DNA of 64,000 nt from Streptomyces achromogenes (GCF_030816715.1 NZ_JAUSYH010000001.1:8618001-8682000), one strand, 5' to 3'. Positions 35,483 through 44,274 are shown, counted from the first letter of the stretch. Numbers and translations: made by a program. The notes: generated by a model not told the origin, from the letters alone.

Positions 35483-35896
35483 TCAGGCGCGGGGCGGCTG
35501 TCGGCGCGGGCCGCCCCGGGCGCAGGTGACGCAGGTGGTGGCCGCCGGACGGATCTCCAGGCGTTCGGGCGGGATCATCCTGCCGCAGCCTTCACACTGT
35601 CCGTACCATCCCTCTTCGAGACGTTCCAGCGCCCGGTCCAGTTCCTCCAGGTGTTCGCGCGCCTGCGCCATCAGGGAGGCCACGTGGGCCCGCTCGAAGG
35701 CGGTGGTGCCTCCCTCGGGGTCGTGCTCGTCGTCGACCGCGATCAGCGCGTTCGCCGCGACGATCCCGTCGAAGTCCCTGCTCAGCGCGGCCGCCCGGGC
35801 GAGGGTGTCCGCCCGGTCGGCCGCGAGGCGCGCGCGGGCACTCGCGAGGGTGGACGGATCGGGCCCGTCCTGGCTGTAGCGGGATGCTTCGCCCAT
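35483..35896 (-). CDS. DksA/TraR-type C4 zinc-finger protein
   Basis: 137 residues from ATG 35896; the frame remains open to 36010, but that part is not family-like. A helical N-terminus rich in Ala/Arg/Asp and an acidic segment (DDEHDPEGGTTAFERAHV) lead to the zinc knuckle CEGCGRMIPPERL and CVTC (C-x2-C, C-x2-C), with the conserved LEEGWYGQC just before. This is the actinobacterial TraR/DksA-like family; true DksA binds RNA polymerase, but small actinobacterial members are mostly uncharacterised. Confidence 0.8.
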   Translation of the reverse strand: MGEASRYSQDGPDPSTLASARARLAADRADTLARAAALSRDFDGIVAANALIAVDDEHDPEGGTTAFERAHVASLMAQAREHLEELDRALERLEEGWYGQCEGCGRMIPPERLEIRPAATTCVTCARGGPRRQPPRA

Positions 35897-36126
35897 GCTG
35901 CGACAACGCGGATACGTGGTCCAGGATTCCCCCGGCCACCCGCGCCTTGCCTCCTCGTGCCCCGGCAGCATCCGTGGCCGCAGCGCGCAGGGGGATCCGG
36001 CCGACGCCACGCCCGTGGGCGTAGCGACCGCGAGGACCGCAGAGCGACCCCGCAGGCGCCGAACGAACGCCCTCGTGCAGGAGTGTGTCCCGGTGACCGC
36101 TGTCGCGGTGCCGGCCGGCCCCGGTG

Positions 36127-37485
36127 TCAGCTGAGCGATGCGTCGATCGATGAGAGCGGCACGGAGAACAGTACGCGCTGGGGAATCGCCGTATCGGTGC
36201 CCGACCAGTGTCCCGCGCTGTCAGCCGCCCATTCGGTGAGCGTCCATACCCGACCCGTACTCCACCAGTAGGACATGCTCTCGGTGTGCTGGCCCCAGCA
36301 GGCATACGTGATGTCCTGCCCGCAGTTGGCGGCAGCCTTGGCTCCGCTGGTGTTCTGCCGCCACAGGATGCCGTGCTGACCGACCCCACCGCGCGCGTCG
36401 GCGACGTAGAAATTCGGTGTGCCGCCGCTGGTGGCGCTGTGGGACAGCACGCCCTGCAGTCCGACGGCCTTCGACTCGTACGCCTGCGAGGCGTTCACTT
36501 GGCCGCTGCTGTCCGTGGCGAGGTAGCCGGGGTCGGAGCCGAAGTCGTACCGCCAGATGCGGGCCGGCTGTGTGCCGCCGGAAGAGAACCACTCGGTGGC
36601 GACCAGACTGTCCGGCACGCTGCTGCGGTCCAGCGAGATGGATCCGAAGCAGGGGAGCGAGTCGTCGTTGGCGGAGGTGCAGGCCCCGCCGGCGAGGCTG
36701 TAGGAGCCTATGGCCGGCATCACGTACTGGTAACCGCCCGCCGACCATCCGCCGCTCACCTTGCCGATGATCGAGCTGTTGACGGTCGCCTGGAGGATGC
36801 GCTTCATGTCGAAGATGTACATCACGTTGTGGTCGGCGTCCTTCTCCCACGACGTGACGATCAGCTTGTCCTGGTACCAGACCATGCCGCCCAGGTGGGT
36901 CTTGAGGGCGCGGTAGTCGGTGCCCCCGTTGAGCGGGACGACCGGCAGCACCCAGCGGTACTTGAAGGCGTTGGGATTGTTGGCGTCGATGAAGGCGATG
37001 CGGCCCATGTGGTCGGTGGTGGTGGCGCCGTTCTGCCCCCAACCGGACAGGATGACCTTGTTGTTGCCCCATATGCCGTCGTTGTCCGCGTCTCCGGAGG
37101 ATGTCACGGACTGCGGCAGCCAGTCCTGTGTCACCGCGTCACCGGTGTCCCAGCAGTACGAGGACTCCGCGGTGGGTTTCACCGGCAGCGCGGCGGTCTC
37201 TGTGCCGGAGCAGTTCGCCGCGTTCCGCATCGTGTGGTTGGCGCTCGCGAGGACTTGGTCGACCCCGCGGGACGTGCCCATCGCGTTCGCCAGGTTGTCG
37301 AGGGAGGCGGTCGGAACGCGGTGCTCGACCAGGCGGAGCTTCGCCAGCTCCGAGGAGGAGGTCAGCGCGGTCAGGGCTCCGGGGTTGTCGCCGGGGGCCG
37401 CCTCAGCGGTGTTCGCAGGCACCAACAGAGTGGCCACCGCCAGGCAGGCGGTGGCCACAGCGGCTCGCAGGCCGTTTCTACGCAT
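36127..37485 (-). CDS. Large secreted protein of unknown function
   Basis: 452 residues with a signal peptide (AAVATACLAVATLLVPANTAEA). The mature chain is rich in Trp, Tyr, Gly and Ser, with repeated short strands ending in Trp or Tyr (GGMVWYQDKLIVTSW, GIWGNNKVILSGW, SMSYWWSTGRVWTLTEW), suggesting a beta-propeller or similar all-beta fold. It has Cys pairs (NCSG/YCWD, ACTS/LPCFG, NCGQ/ACWGQ). I recognise it as a type of conserved Streptomyces exported protein but cannot name an activity. It ends just before the DksA-like gene region; its promoter lies in the 37486-37756 gap. Confidence 0.78.
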   Translation of the reverse strand: MRRNGLRAAVATACLAVATLLVPANTAEAAPGDNPGALTALTSSSELAKLRLVEHRVPTASLDNLANAMGTSRGVDQVLASANHTMRNAANCSGTETAALPVKPTAESSYCWDTGDAVTQDWLPQSVTSSGDADNDGIWGNNKVILSGWGQNGATTTDHMGRIAFIDANNPNAFKYRWVLPVVPLNGGTDYRALKTHLGGMVWYQDKLIVTSWEKDADHNVMYIFDMKRILQATVNSSIIGKVSGGWSAGGYQYVMPAIGSYSLAGGACTSANDDSLPCFGSISLDRSSVPDSLVATEWFSSGGTQPARIWRYDFGSDPGYLATDSSGQVNASQAYESKAVGLQGVLSHSATSGGTPNFYVADARGGVGQHGILWRQNTSGAKAAANCGQDITYACWGQHTESMSYWWSTGRVWTLTEWAADSAGHWSGTDTAIPQRVLFSVPLSSIDASLS

Positions 37486-37756
37486 TCTGTGAATCCTCGT
37501 TTCGACGGAAGGTGAGGCGGCTTCGACTGCGGTCCACGGTGACCTACGACGGCTCCCGACACCGGAAGTCCCCGCAGCGCTGCGGTGTTTCGAGGACGCG
37601 TGGCCGCAGGGGACCGTTCACCGAGCCGTGCGGTGGACACGTAGGCATCCGGGCGAAGCCGACGACTCGGCGGCCTCATCGGCCGGTTACGTCGTCGCGT
37701 AGGGCAGAGCGTCGCAAGCCTTCCCCATACGCAACGCACTCAGGGCGACGCGAGAG

Positions 37757-37791
37757 GCCGGGTCCCGGCGCACTGGGCGCCGGGACCCGGC
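37757..37791 (-). terminator. Strong hairpin terminator
   Basis: A perfect 15-bp stem (37757-37771 with 37777-37791) and a 5-base loop, 14 bases beyond the stop of the minus-strand gene at 37805. Confidence 0.82.
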
Positions 37792-37804
37792 GAGCGGCGC
37801 TCGA

Positions 37805-38182
37805 CTACCGGATGGCGGCGTACCTGCAGGCAGTGACCACGTCTCCCGCGTACTCGCAGACCTTTATGGAGATGTGGCTGGTCTCGCTGAGGTTCTTCGC
37901 GAAGGTGGCGCAGTTGCCGTCGTTGCTCGGGTCGTTGCCCTTGATGAGGACGGTGCCGTTACCCGGGTCGCTGCTGGAATTGGGGGTGTAGATGTAGCCG
38001 CGGACCCCGTGGCTGTCCGAGCTCAGGTCGCACACCGTCAGGGTGTCGCCGTTCTCCGTCCATCCCGCCCAGCCGCCACCGGTGCCGGTGTAGACACCCG
38101 CGTCGGCGGCGTAGGAAGTTCCTCCGCCGATCAGGAGGCCGGCTGCCGCCAGGGCAAGCGCCCCGGCCAATCGGTACTTCAT
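37805..38182 (-). CDS. Small secreted protein
   Basis: 125 residues. The signal peptide is LAGALALAAAGLLIGGGTSYA. The mature about 100 residues have Cys at VCDLSS, NCATF, VCEYA and ACRYA, a Gly/Asn/Ser-rich middle (YTPNSSSDPGNG) and beta-rich pattern (DTLTVCDL). ATG 38182 follows AGGAGAA. This is a recurrent Streptomyces extracellular family with no assigned role. It is followed by a strong terminator. Confidence 0.75.
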   Translation of the reverse strand: MKYRLAGALALAAAGLLIGGGTSYAADAGVYTGTGGGWAGWTENGDTLTVCDLSSDSHGVRGYIYTPNSSSDPGNGTVLIKGNDPSNDGNCATFAKNLSETSHISIKVCEYAGDVVTACRYAAIR

Positions 38183-38203
38183 GGTTCTCCTCGGTAGAGT
38201 GGG

Positions 38204-38551
38204 TCAAGGGCCACTGGCAGCAGCAGCCGGCACAGGCTCGCACCCCAATGCAGCGCTGTCCGGCAACTTGTCAGGTACGACAGCTATGTGGGCTGTCGTC
38301 TGTGCGTCTCCAGGGGCGATCACCACCATGCACCGCCGGCTGTCCTCCTGTCGTTGGCGGAGGATCCACAATCCACTACGCAGAGAGTCCAGTGGGCCCA
38401 TCAGCATCGGCGGCATCGCGATCTGGATCTGTGCACGGGCACGTTCGCCGTCGCCCGCCAGGAGGCACCGCACCAGGGCGTCATTGTCGTCGGGGCCCGT
38501 TGACGGCTTACCGGTAGCAGCGCTGGGGACGAAATCCACGGGAGCATCCAC
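38204..38551 (-). CDS. Hypothetical protein
   Basis: 115 residues, minus strand, 21 bases upstream of the small secreted protein gene. The middle reads naturally (NDALVRCLLAGDGERARAQI, GLWILRQRQEDSRRCMVVI), but third-position GC is lower than in neighbours and the C-terminus is Ala/Pro-rich. No domain recognised. It could be a genuine lower-GC acquired gene or a chance frame; a start without a clear ribosome site keeps confidence low. Confidence 0.4.
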   Translation of the reverse strand: MDAPVDFVPSAATGKPSTGPDDNDALVRCLLAGDGERARAQIQIAMPPMLMGPLDSLRSGLWILRQRQEDSRRCMVVIAPGDAQTTAHIAVVPDKLPDSAALGCEPVPAAAASGP

Positions 38552-38575
38552 GCCGCGGTGTGCGAGGGTAGGCGG

Positions 38576-39166
38576 GTGGGCAATTCACGGGCCTACCCGG
38601 TCTTTCGTACTGGGGCCGCCGTCGAGGCATGGACGCAGGCACTGCGCCTGAACGCACTGCTGGAGGTGCACGACGACGAGGTGACCCTGATGGCCGACCT
38701 GATGACCGTCGAGGACGCGCGGAGGATGGCGGCGGTGCTGCCTCGGGCCGAGTTCAACCACGCCAGAGCCCAGGTGGACCCGGCTGCACCCGAGATCGTG
38801 CACTTCGGCTCGGACATCGCCACGACGGAGGACGCCCTGCTGGAGCCTGAGCTGCCCCTCTCCGTCCTGCACTACGTCCCACCGGGCACCGTGGAAGACG
38901 AGTTCGTCAGGGCGCTGGGACGAGGCATCGCCTCGATCGGCCTGTCCGGCAGGTGGCCGGACGACGCGGAGACGGACTCGGGTGGCGTCGCCGCGTACGA
39001 CGGCGTGGAGGTCGTCTTCAACGGCGACAACGTCAACTGGTCGAGGCCGGCCGACCATCACACGGTTTTCGTCCACGTCGACAAGTGGGGCGACCTTCCG
39101 CGCGCCGAGAAACTCGCCGCGTTCCTCGGCGGGACCGTACTGGGGGATGCCCAACACGGCTGGTGA
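38576..39166 (+). CDS. Hypothetical cytoplasmic protein
   Basis: About 196 residues from GTG 38576 (ATG/GTG starts back to 38558 are possible). The acidic, soluble sequence includes MADLMTVEDARRMAAVLPRAEF and PLSVLHYVPPGTVEDEFVRAL, and the end HTVFVHVDKWGDLPRAEKLAAFLG. No signal peptide or known motif. Codon use is typical of the chromosome. It converges on the aminotransferase-like gene, the stops being 74 bases apart. Confidence 0.6.
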   Translation: MGNSRAYPVFRTGAAVEAWTQALRLNALLEVHDDEVTLMADLMTVEDARRMAAVLPRAEFNHARAQVDPAAPEIVHFGSDIATTEDALLEPELPLSVLHYVPPGTVEDEFVRALGRGIASIGLSGRWPDDAETDSGGVAAYDGVEVVFNGDNVNWSRPADHHTVFVHVDKWGDLPRAEKLAAFLGGTVLGDAQHGW

Positions 39167-39240
39167 AGGGCCCGGCTCGTGCAGTGACCGTGCAGGTACA
39201 CCGGGCCGGGTCTTCGTATACGGCCAGGTCCTTCAGCGGT

Positions 39241-40257
39241 TCATCGTGCCGCCGTCGGCGTCGGGCCGAAGGCGTCGGCGAGGCTGGTGAGGATGGAGCC
39301 GGGCCAGTTGGTGTCCCCGAACACGCTGATCGGTACGGCGAGCACGCCGTATTGGCGCCGGAGCGTCCCGGCGGGGATTTCCACCGGGAAGAAGTAGTTG
39401 CCGGGGCACGTCCGGCTCGCCGTGGGAATGGCCCCGAGCACATCGTCCGGCAACCGTTCGAACAGCCGCTCGGCCCGTGCGGCGAGTTCGTCGACGACCT
39501 TCCGGGGCAAGTCGCCGTGTCCGGTCAGCAGACGGTGGGCCAGGTGCAGCTGTGCCGACGTGGGCGGATCCGCCCGGAAGGCTTCGGCCCATTCGCCTTG
39601 CGCCGGACTCAGCAGAACCACGCCGAAGGTGCGCGGCCACAGCCACCCCTTGGTGACCGAATGCAACAGGACCGCACGGCCGGTGTCCAGCAGTCGCCGC
39701 GTGCCGGCTGCGAACGGGGTTCCCAGGTCGTAGACGCTGTCGATGAGCAGGCCGCGGCGCGGTGACTCCCGCAGCCACGCCATCACCGCCTCGCACTCGG
39801 CGTCGGACAGGTACCGGCCGAGGGGTTTGCTGGGGTTGGCGAGCAGCAGGTATTCGGGCCGGCTGTCCGCCGGCGATCCCGGCAGGGCCGGCGCCGGCAG
39901 CGTGGGGTAGGACGCGGGCTCCAGGCCTGCGGCGCGAGCCAGTTCGAAGTAGACCGGGTACACGTCGCTCGGCAGCCACAACCGGGCTTGCTCGACGCGC
40001 AGCCGGTGGAACACCACACCGAGCCCGTGCCGGACCCCTCGACAGACCATGGCGTGGCCGGACCACTCCTGCGGCAGCTCGAAGCGCCGCAGCCAGGCGC
40101 GGGCGAGATCGCAACGGTGCACCGTGGCCATGTCGGCCGGAGGTTCGGGCCGCATCGGAGCAAGCGCCCGGTACACGTTGGTCTCGCCGGCGTCGAGAAG
40201 CGACGAGGAGGCACGCAGTTGGCGCTGCCGGAATCCCTGGAACTCGTCGAACCTCAT
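39241..40257 (-). CDS. Atypical fold-type I PLP aminotransferase-like enzyme
   Basis: 338 residues; ATG 40257 overlaps the radical SAM stop (ATGA). Fold-type I landmarks are present: a glycine-containing entry motif (CRGVRHGLGV), LLLANPSKPLG in place of the usual NPxNPTG, the PLP-pyridine Asp/Tyr pair in LIDSVYD, and the PLP-binding Lys in SVTKGW (about residue 202). The N-terminal arm is short and the usual C-terminal substrate Arg is not evident, so substrate choice is likely unusual. Strict coupling to a radical SAM enzyme suggests two consecutive steps on one small molecule or peptide. Pathway unknown. Confidence 0.75.
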   Translation of the reverse strand: MRFDEFQGFRQRQLRASSSLLDAGETNVYRALAPMRPEPPADMATVHRCDLARAWLRRFELPQEWSGHAMVCRGVRHGLGVVFHRLRVEQARLWLPSDVYPVYFELARAAGLEPASYPTLPAPALPGSPADSRPEYLLLANPSKPLGRYLSDAECEAVMAWLRESPRRGLLIDSVYDLGTPFAAGTRRLLDTGRAVLLHSVTKGWLWPRTFGVVLLSPAQGEWAEAFRADPPTSAQLHLAHRLLTGHGDLPRKVVDELAARAERLFERLPDDVLGAIPTASRTCPGNYFFPVEIPAGTLRRQYGVLAVPISVFGDTNWPGSILTSLADAFGPTPTAAR

Positions 40258-41609
40258 GCCGTCGCGCCTTCCCGCAGGATCTCGCTGGCGCGGTCTTCCA
40301 GGGAGGCGTAGCAGCGTCCGTCGGCCATGACGTTCCAGCTGCGCGCGATCCCGCTGGTGCGTTCCCAGAGCAGGCTGGGCTCGGTATAGGCGGCAATCCG
40401 CATCGGCCGTCCGGCCCAGCTGCCGTGGTAGACCGGCGCGCCCCAGGGCAGGCGGCTCGCCAGTTCGAAGCCGTGCCGCTCGGCGAACCGGGTGACGAGG
40501 GACAGCGAAACCTGGTGCTGTCGGCTCCAGACGTTGGCGGCGAGGTCGAAGTAGAGCGACTCGGTGCTGGTGGATACGTAGAGCTCCTTGAAGCAGACCT
40601 CCTCGACACCGAGAGCCGCGGCCCACGACAGGTAGTCGGCGACCTCGGCCGCGTCGGAGACACCGCCGTGCTGGAGTACGCAGATCAACCTCATCCGCAG
40701 CCCGGGCCAGCGCTCGCGTTCCTCGCGCCAGGTGTCGACGACGGAGCTCACCGGCGTGCGCAGCATCATCAGCCGCTCGCTGACGGCGTCGTCCTGATGG
40801 TGCCGGGAGACCGCCAGCACGCTCAGGCCCGCGGCGCTGAGGGCTGCGAGGCGGTCGGCCCGGTCGGCGTGCCGGCCCTTCGCCAGCGTGTGCGCGTTGG
40901 TGATCAGGACGACCTTCGGGAAGGCCGCCGAGCAGGCGGACACCAGTCGAAGCTGCTGTTCGAAGGGTATGAGGGTCGGCTCCCCGCCGCCGGTGATCAC
41001 TGCACGCTCGGCACCCGCCGCGCGGGCGCGCTCCAGCCAGTGGGCGACCGCGTCCCACGGGACCCGTGCCGGCGCTTGGTCGCTGGAGATCGACGCTGAG
41101 GAGAAGCAGAACGAGCACCGGGCCTGGCAGGCGGAGGCGACCGGCAGAAGCGACACCGAGCGCGGTCGCGTGTCGGCGTAGTGACGCAGTGCCGATCCGT
41201 GCAGGTGCAGGGAGGCCGCCGTCGCGTCCTCGACGGTTGTCGGGCGCAGAGTGAACTCGTCGCCCACGCGGTCGAGTTCGTGGACCGCCGACAACCGGAT
41301 GCGCGCCTCGTGCAGTTCCGTGCCGAGGCCGGTCGACACGTTGGGCACCAGCTTGTCGGGGTCCACCGTGGTTTCCAGCACCAGCAGCCGATCGCCCGGA
41401 ATGGCCAGGCGGTCCAGCAGGCGTCGTGCCTTGCCGATGCCGATTCCCAGCTCCGCCCGGGTCAGCAGGTGGAACCGGTCGGGATACGTGCTCTCCGGAA
41501 TCCCCGCCTTTCCGTACGCGTACGCGTACTTGTCGAAGCCCCTCGCGAAGTTCGACAGCACGATGACGTGGAAGCGCTGGTCGCCATGGTTCACCCCGTC
41601 ATCATGCAT
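40254..41609 (-). CDS. Radical SAM enzyme paired with the aminotransferase-like gene
   Basis: About 451 residues from ATG 41609. An N-terminal domain of about 150 residues (VIVLSNFARGFDKYAYAYG, GIGKARRLLDRLAIPGD), not part of the usual radical SAM core, precedes the cluster-binding motif CQARCSFC (C-x3-C-x2-C, about residues 160-167) and the SAM-binding GGGEP loop. The TIM-barrel core continues with VLITNAHTL and CVLQHGG. No SPASM/twitch cysteine array is seen at the C-terminus. Reaction unknown; the N-terminal domain and PLP partner make an amine- or amino-acid-directed modification plausible. The leader upstream is unusually repetitive. Confidence 0.8.
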   Translation of the reverse strand: MHDDGVNHGDQRFHVIVLSNFARGFDKYAYAYGKAGIPESTYPDRFHLLTRAELGIGIGKARRLLDRLAIPGDRLLVLETTVDPDKLVPNVSTGLGTELHEARIRLSAVHELDRVGDEFTLRPTTVEDATAASLHLHGSALRHYADTRPRSVSLLPVASACQARCSFCFSSASISSDQAPARVPWDAVAHWLERARAAGAERAVITGGGEPTLIPFEQQLRLVSACSAAFPKVVLITNAHTLAKGRHADRADRLAALSAAGLSVLAVSRHHQDDAVSERLMMLRTPVSSVVDTWREERERWPGLRMRLICVLQHGGVSDAAEVADYLSWAAALGVEEVCFKELYVSTSTESLYFDLAANVWSRQHQVSLSLVTRFAERHGFELASRLPWGAPVYHGSWAGRPMRIAAYTEPSLLWERTSGIARSWNVMADGRCYASLEDRASEILREGATA

Positions 41610-41629
41610 GAACGTCGGCACGCCCCCAC

Positions 41630-41706
41630 ACCCCCCGCGCACCCCCGCACCCCTGCGCATCCCCCACGCACCCGCGTACACCCCTACGCATACCCACGCA
41701 CCCCCG
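41630..41706. repeat. Degenerate octamer-like tandem repeat in the radical SAM leader
   Basis: About 77 bases made of variants of CGCACCCC/CGCATCCC and CGTACACCCC on the + strand, almost free of G runs. Purine/pyrimidine asymmetry is extreme: the sense strand of the radical SAM leader is G-rich. Confidence 0.6.
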
Positions 41707-41736
41707 CACCGTGTCGACCACGTGGATCCGGCGACG
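41698..41736. repeat. 39-bp direct repeat, copy 1
   Basis: Starts GCACCCCCGCACC and ends GATCCGGCGACG, with the 8-bp palindrome CCACGTGG in its centre. It is identical to copy 2, with a period of 52 bases. Confidence 0.85.
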
Positions 41737-41749
41737 GGGCGGTTCCAAG

Positions 41750-41788
41750 GCACCCCCGCACCGTGTCGACCACGTGGATCCGGCGACG
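41750..41788. repeat. 39-bp direct repeat, copy 2
   Basis: Identical to copy 1 at 41698-41736. The 13-base spacer and the lack of more copies argue against a CRISPR array. The period is not a multiple of three, so the repeat is not coding. Confidence 0.85.
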
Positions 41789-41837
41789 CGGCGGTCTTGA
41801 CAGGAGATCGGGATGACGCTTTCTTGGTGTCGTTGCA

Positions 41838-41843
41838 TATAGC
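41838..41843 (+). promoter_or_regulatory. Candidate -10 element of the formate-dehydrogenase-like gene
   Basis: TATAGC, the same hexamer found before the GMC dehydrogenase gene. The -35 is weak (TGACGC-like about 18 bases upstream). An IclR-type operator follows 6 bases downstream. Confidence 0.4.
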
Positions 41844-41849
41844 GGCACT

Positions 41850-41866
41850 GTTGTGTAGTGCACAAC
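41850..41866 (+). promoter_or_regulatory. IclR-regulon dyad, site 1 (formate dehydrogenase promoter)
   Basis: GTTGTGTAGTGCACAAC fits the 17-bp pattern GTTGC-N7-GCAAC with one change in each arm; GTTGT pairs with ACAAC. It lies about 93 bases before ATG 41959, downstream of TATAGC. Confidence 0.6.
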
Positions 41867-41958
41867 TTCCTGCCGTCCTGTGACGGCCCCGCACGAGAGC
41901 CGGGACACCCGGCGACGGAACGGCCCTGATTCCCCTACAACCCGGAGCGGCGCCTCAG

Positions 41959-44274
41959 ATGACTCGCAACGCACCTGTCGACGACCCCGGAGACGCCCGG
42001 CTGCGGGTCGGCCCTCCGAAGGAGTACGCCGCGGGCATCCCCGCGGTCACCTCCTCGCTCCGGCACGCCGGCGAGCAGATGGGAGCCCGCCGGGGACTGC
42101 TCACCCTCCTCCGGGTCAATCAGAAGGAGGGTTTCGACTGCCCGGGCTGCGCCTGGCCCGAGCCGGAGCACCGGCACCGCGCGGAATTCTGCGAGAACGG
42201 CGCCAAGGCGGTGGCCGAGGAGGCCACCGTGCGCCGGGTCACCCCGGACTTCTTCGCCGGGCACACCCTGGAGGACCTGCTTCCCGCCAGTGACTACTGG
42301 CTCGGCCAGCAGGGCCGGCTGACCCACCCCATGTACCGCAGGGCCGGCGACGACCGCTACCGGCCGATCTCCTGGGACGACGCCTTCGCCGTGATCGCCC
42401 GCGAACTCGCCGCCCTCGACCACCCCGGCCAGGCCGCCTTCTACACCTCCGGCAGGGCGAGCAACGAGGCCGCGTTCCTGTACCAGTTGTTCGTCCGGAT
42501 GCTCGGCACCAACAACCTGCCGGACTGCTCCAACATGTGCCACGAGTCCAGCGGTTCGGCGCTGACGGAGACCATAGGGATCGGCAAGGGAAGCGTCACC
42601 CTGGACGATCTCCACGACGCCGACCTCATCCTCGTGGTCGGTCAGAACCCCGGCACCAACCACCCCCGGATGCTGTCCTCACTGGAGACCGCCAAGCGCC
42701 GGGGCGCGCGGATCATCGCGGTCAACCCGCTGCCCGAGGCGGGGCTGCTGCGGTTCAAGAACCCCCAGCGGCCGTCCGGCGTCCTCGGCGGCGGCACCCG
42801 CCTGGCCGACCAGTTCCTCCAGATCAGACTGGGTGGGGACCAGGCGCTGTTCCAGGCCTTCAACCGCATGCTGCTGGAGACGGAGGACGAGAACCCAGGC
42901 TCCTGTCTGGACACGCCCTTCATCGACCGGTACACACACGGCTTCCAGGAGTTCGCCGAGCACGCCCGCAGGGTGTCGTGGGACGAGATCCTTACGGCCA
43001 CCGGCCTGCCCGAAGAGGAGATCCGGGCCGCGTTCCGCGAGGTGCTGGACGCCGAGAAGATCGTCGTCTGCTGGGCGATGGGCCTGACCCAGCACAAGCA
43101 CTCCGTCCCCACCATCCGGGACGTCGTCAACTTCCTCCTGCTGCGCGGCAACATCGGCCGCCCGGGTGCCGGGCTCTGCCCGGTGCGCGGCCACTCCAAC
43201 GTGCAGGGCGACCGCACCATGGGCATCTACGAGAAACCGGACGGCGCGTTCCTGGACGCACTCGGCGCCGAGTTCGCGTTCACGCCCCCGAGGCGCCACG
43301 GCCACGACGCGGTCGAGAGCATCCGTGCCATGCGCGACGGCGACGTACGGGTCTTCGTCGCCCTCGGCGGCAACTTCGTCGCCGCCGCCCCCGACACCGA
43401 CCTCACCGAGCGGGCGTTGCGCAACTGCCGCCTCACCGTGCAGATCTCCACCAAGCTCAACCGCTCGCACGTCGTCGCCGGGGAACAGGCGCTCATCCTC
43501 CCGTGCCTCGGCCGGACCGAGGCCGACCTGCGGCCCGCCGGGCCCCAACTGGTCACCGTCGAGGACTCCATGGGCATGGTGCACCTCTCCCGGGGGCGAC
43601 TCGCCCCCGCGTCCGAGCACCTGTTGAGCGAGGTCGCGATCATCTGCCGCACGGCACGGGCCGCGCTCGGGGAAGCGGGCTCCCACGTGCCCTGGGAGGA
43701 GTTCGAGGAGGACTACGACCGTATTCGCGACCGCATCGCCCGCGTGGTCCCCGGCTTCCAGGACTTCAACCAGCGGGTGCGAGGGCAGGGCGGCTTCGCG
43801 CTGCCCCACCCGCCGCGCGACGAACGCCGGTTCACCACCGCCACGGGGCTGGCCAACTTCACCGCCAACCCGCTGCAACGGCCCCATGTACCGCCGGGCC
43901 GGCTGCTGCTCCAGACGCTCCGCTCCCACGACCAGTACAACACCACCGTCTACGGCCTGGACGATCGCTACCGCGGCATCCACCAGGGACGCCGCGTCCT
44001 CTTCGTGCACCCCGACGACCTCGCCGACCGGGGCCTGGCCGACGGCGACCTCGTCGACATCGTCAGCGAGTACGACGACGGGGTGGAACGCAGGGCGCCG
44101 GCCTTCCGCGTGGTGCCCTACCCGACGCCCCGCGACTGCTGCGCCGCCTACTTCCCCGAGACCAACGTCCTGGTCCCCCTGGACTCCACGGCGGCGATCA
44201 GCAACACCCCCACCTCGAAGTCGATCGTCGTGCGCCTGGAACCGGCCCCCGTCGACCCGCCCACCGGGACCTGA
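41959..44274 (+). CDS. FdhF/YdeP-family molybdopterin oxidoreductase (formate dehydrogenase-like)
   Basis: 771 residues. The N-terminal cysteines CPGCAW and FCENG could hold an Fe-S cluster. Molybdopterin-domain blocks follow: YTSGRASNEAAFLYQLF, SNMCHESSG, where Cys occupies the Mo-ligand (Sec/Cys) position of formate dehydrogenases, VVGQNPGTNHPRML, and LRGNIGRPGAGLCPVRGHSNVQGDRTMG. The C-terminal domain (GLADGDLVDIVSEY) binds the dinucleotide cofactor. Cytoplasmic, with no Tat signal. In this island it would oxidise formate released by PurU to CO2, completing one-carbon disposal; that assignment is inference. Preceded by an IclR-type operator and followed at once by a truncated BCCT gene. 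Confidence 0.85.
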   Translation: MTRNAPVDDPGDARLRVGPPKEYAAGIPAVTSSLRHAGEQMGARRGLLTLLRVNQKEGFDCPGCAWPEPEHRHRAEFCENGAKAVAEEATVRRVTPDFFAGHTLEDLLPASDYWLGQQGRLTHPMYRRAGDDRYRPISWDDAFAVIARELAALDHPGQAAFYTSGRASNEAAFLYQLFVRMLGTNNLPDCSNMCHESSGSALTETIGIGKGSVTLDDLHDADLILVVGQNPGTNHPRMLSSLETAKRRGARIIAVNPLPEAGLLRFKNPQRPSGVLGGGTRLADQFLQIRLGGDQALFQAFNRMLLETEDENPGSCLDTPFIDRYTHGFQEFAEHARRVSWDEILTATGLPEEEIRAAFREVLDAEKIVVCWAMGLTQHKHSVPTIRDVVNFLLLRGNIGRPGAGLCPVRGHSNVQGDRTMGIYEKPDGAFLDALGAEFAFTPPRRHGHDAVESIRAMRDGDVRVFVALGGNFVAAAPDTDLTERALRNCRLTVQISTKLNRSHVVAGEQALILPCLGRTEADLRPAGPQLVTVEDSMGMVHLSRGRLAPASEHLLSEVAIICRTARAALGEAGSHVPWEEFEEDYDRIRDRIARVVPGFQDFNQRVRGQGGFALPHPPRDERRFTTATGLANFTANPLQRPHVPPGRLLLQTLRSHDQYNTTVYGLDDRYRGIHQGRRVLFVHPDDLADRGLADGDLVDIVSEYDDGVERRAPAFRVVPYPTPRDCCAAYFPETNVLVPLDSTAAISNTPTSKSIVVRLEPAPVDPPTGT

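Noticed and set aside
41698..41788. CRISPR-like direct repeats
   Set aside because: Only two copies, a 13-base spacer and no cas genes.
41602..41865. Possible precursor peptide gene for the radical SAM enzyme
   Set aside because: The frame has no ribosome site and is built from the 39-bp repeats and low-complexity octamers. The repeat period is not a multiple of three, so no repeated peptide results.
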